Assembly: GCA_023230485.1 (NCBI GenBank)
Contig: JALNXG010000005.1
Coordinates: 1-64,000 of the forward strand
Reading direction: 5' to 3'
Length of the DNA stretch: 64,000 nt
Source: Melioribacteraceae bacterium
GTDB taxonomy: Bacteria > Bacteroidota > Ignavibacteria > Ignavibacteriales > Melioribacteraceae
The position numbers were made by a program, and so were the translations under genes. Under the pieces are notes generated by a model that saw only the letters and a list, made by a program, of their open reading frames with translations, had not been told where the DNA came from and ran no database searches. Positions 62,356 through 64,000 of the stretch are shown one piece after another. How positions within the stretch are numbered: the first letter of the stretch is position 1; each line of letters begins with the position of its first letter.

Positions 62356-63624
62356 ATGCCCGAAGTACAGCAAAAAGTAGGTCGTTATAGGTGGACTATT
62401 GTAGCGATGATTTTTCTGGCTACAACTATTAATTATATCGATAGGCAGGTGATTGGTATTCTAGCACCTGTACTCGAGAAAGAGATTGGATGGAACGAAA
62501 TCCAATATGGATATATAGTTACTGCATTTCAAGCCGCCTATGCAATTGGCTTGGTAGTTATTGGTCGTGTTATTGATAAGATTGGTACAAAATGGGGGTA
62601 CGCTATTTCTATTTTTGGATGGAGCTTTGCAGCAATGGGGCATGCGTTTGCAAAATCTATTATGGGATTTGCTACGGCACGTTTTTCATTAGGTCTATTT
62701 GAAGCAGGTAACTTTCCCGCTGCTATAAAAACAGTAGCAGAATGGTTCCCTAAAAAAGAGAGAGCTTTAGCTACCGGAATTTTTAATGCCGGCTCAAATG
62801 TAGGCGCAGTTATCGCTCCCTTATTAGTTCCATGGATCACTCTTACATGGGGTTGGCAGGAAGCATTTGTTTTTACAGGCGGAATAGGGTTTATATGGCT
62901 TGTTGCTTGGTGGTTCATGTATGAAAGACCGGAAGCACATAAAAAATTATCTAAAGCAGAATTGGCATTTATTCAATCTGATCCACCGGATCCTCCGGGG
63001 AAAGTGCCTTGGCTGGAATTAATGAAACACCGCCAAACTTGGGCTTTTGCAATCGGTAAGTTTATGACTGATCCAATTTGGTGGTTTTATCTTTATTGGG
63101 TACCTAAATTTTTATATAAAGAATATGGACTTACGCTAGATAAAATCGGTCTTCCTTTAATTATAATTTATGTTATGGCAGATGTCGGCAGTATCGGCGG
63201 CGGCTGGCTTTCATCATTCTTTATTAAAAGAGGCTGGTCCGTTAATAAAGGTAGGAAAATGGCAATGTTAATCTGCGCACTTTTTATCGTCCCAATTATT
63301 TTTGCCGCTCACGCTTCTGAATTATGGATAGCTGTTCTTTTATTAAGTATGGCAACAGCGGGTCATCAAGGATGGTCAGCCAATATTTTTACAACTGCAT
63401 CAGATATGTTCCCTCGTAAAGCTGTCGGTTCTGTTGTTGGATTTGGTGGTATGGCAGGTGCTATCGGAGGTATGTTAATAGCCACTGCAGCAGGATTTAT
63501 TTTGCAATTTACAGGAAGCTATACATATCTATTTATTTTCTCGGGCACTTCTTATCTTGTTGCTCTTGCAATATTCCAGTTTTTAGCTCCTAATTTAGAG
63601 CAAATTCATATTAAGGTTGACTAA
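62356..63624 (+). CDS. MFS transporter, hexuronate (ACS/ExuT-like) type
   Basis: ATG 62356 is chosen because TGAGG lies 5 bases upstream; GTG 62350 overlaps that site. The 422-residue protein has twelve hydrophobic segments and the anion:cation symporter family motifs YRWTIVAMIFLATTINYIDRQVIGILAP, FSLGLFEAGNFPAAIKTVAEWFPKKERALATGIFNAGSNVGAVIAPLL and WWFYLYWVPKFLYKEYGL. ExuT-type members import glucuronate and galacturonate. It has its own operator-like site and is followed one base later by another gene, so it opens a further operon of the same regulon. Confidence 0.92.
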   Translation: MPEVQQKVGRYRWTIVAMIFLATTINYIDRQVIGILAPVLEKEIGWNEIQYGYIVTAFQAAYAIGLVVIGRVIDKIGTKWGYAISIFGWSFAAMGHAFAKSIMGFATARFSLGLFEAGNFPAAIKTVAEWFPKKERALATGIFNAGSNVGAVIAPLLVPWITLTWGWQEAFVFTGGIGFIWLVAWWFMYERPEAHKKLSKAELAFIQSDPPDPPGKVPWLELMKHRQTWAFAIGKFMTDPIWWFYLYWVPKFLYKEYGLTLDKIGLPLIIIYVMADVGSIGGGWLSSFFIKRGWSVNKGRKMAMLICALFIVPIIFAAHASELWIAVLLLSMATAGHQGWSANIFTTASDMFPRKAVGSVVGFGGMAGAIGGMLIATAAGFILQFTGSYTYLFIFSGTSYLVALAIFQFLAPNLEQIHIKVD

Positions 63625-63625
63625 A

Positions 63626-64000
63626 ATGAAATCGAAGATTTTTATTTTGACATTTTTTATTTCATTCTTGCTTTCTGCTCAAGTAAAAGTGGAATTAATA
63701 AATAAATCTGAATTTGATAAAATCGATGAATGTGTGTGCCTCCCATTATCGAAAATAACCGAAAGAGAAAGTTCGCTTTCTCTTTCGGTATTTAAACTAT
63801 TTGATGGCGATAAGGAAATTCCATATCAACTATCAGATAATAAAATAATTTTCATTATCGATATTCCTGCTAAATCAAAAAAGAATATTGTAATAAAAGC
63901 ATATACAGGCAATGATCCAATACAATATAAAAATAGAACTTATGCCGAGCTGTCTCCCAAAAAAGGGGGAGTTTACTTTGATGGAAAATTCCGAGGTTCA
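63626..64000 (+). CDS. Exported protein, 5' part only (possibly DUF4861 family)
   Basis: The gene begins one base after the transporter stop and is open to the window end (125 codons). It has a signal peptide (MKSKIFILTFFISFLLSAQ) and a beta-rich region (VELINKSEFDKIDECVCLPLS, IPYQLSDNKIIFIIDIPAKSKKNIVI, then NRTYAELSPKKGGVYFDGKFRG). The last segment resembles the start of DUF4861 proteins found in pectin-degradation loci, but the diagnostic part lies beyond the window. A perfect 14-bp hairpin is embedded in codons about 45-55. Confidence 0.7.
   Translation, partial: MKSKIFILTFFISFLLSAQVKVELINKSEFDKIDECVCLPLSKITERESSLSLSVFKLFDGDKEIPYQLSDNKIIFIIDIPAKSKKNIVIKAYTGNDPIQYKNRTYAELSPKKGGVYFDGKFRGS
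63758..63789 (+). repeat. Perfect 14-bp inverted repeat with TTCG loop inside a coding sequence
   Basis: ACCGAAAGAGAAAG (63758-63771) and CTTTCTCTTTCGGT (63776-63789) are exact complements around TTCG, a loop that stabilises RNA hairpins. It encodes the ordinary-looking segment TERESSLSLSVF. No T run follows, so it is not an evident terminator; it could lower translation or mark an RNA processing point. Confidence 0.75.

Noticed and set aside
1..64000. CRISPR arrays, insertion sequences, tRNA or rRNA genes
   Set aside because: No spaced direct-repeat array, transposase-like frame, or structural RNA sequence was recognised on either strand.

Overview
The window comes from an AT-rich bacterium of the Bacteroidota/Chlorobiota/Ignavibacteriota group, most likely an Ignavibacteria-type (Melioribacter-like) polysaccharide degrader. 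The main evidence is several secreted proteins ending in a type IX secretion (T9SS) sorting domain with the motif NYPNPFNP, a PorV/PorQ-family protein, TonB-dependent receptors with N-terminal carboxypeptidase-regulatory-like domains but no SusD partner, and heavy investment in glycan-active enzymes. No rRNA, tRNA, CRISPR array or insertion sequence was seen.

Region 1 (1-23.5 kb) is one long co-directional block for beta-mannoside use. It holds the end of a T9SS protein, a TonB receptor, a large secreted protein with a sorting-domain-like end, a PorV-like protein, a parvulin-like protein, a sugar ABC importer (binding lipoprotein and two permeases, no ATPase), two GH130 enzymes, two unassigned helical-barrel proteins, a GH2 beta-mannosidase and a very large multidomain secreted protein. 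Alanine racemase follows.

Region 2 (24.7-35.1 kb) holds a T9SS-secreted SGNH esterase, a cobalamin/iron-siderophore ABC importer, and, on the minus strand, a sensor histidine kinase with an FG-GAP/ASPIC ectodomain and an NtrC-type response regulator. Well-spaced sigma-54 promoter matches (TGGC-N7-TTGC) lie in front of both the kinase gene and the esterase gene, which suggests a local regulatory circuit.

Region 3 (35.2-46.8 kb) starts with a LacI-family regulator and a Gfo/Idh oxidoreductase. It continues with an amino-sugar/glycan operon: an exported helical-barrel protein, an Nramp-superfamily transporter lacking the metal-binding motifs, a sugar isomerase-like TIM barrel, a GH20 hexosaminidase, a NagB-type deaminase and a large unassigned exported protein.

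Region 4 (46.9-64 kb) is a pectin/rhamnogalacturonan block: TonB receptor, T9SS beta-helix protein, GH105, tandem DUF1080 (3-keto-glycoside hydrolase type), two twin-arginine Gfo/Idh proteins around an ApbE flavin transferase, a small membrane protein, a PL22 oligogalacturonide lyase, a GH28, a GntP permease, a hexuronate-type MFS transporter and the start of another exported protein. Four related operator-like elements (core TTAAGTAA or a close variant) sit before the LacI gene and before the three operon starts of regions 3 and 4, so LacI probably controls itself and these operons.
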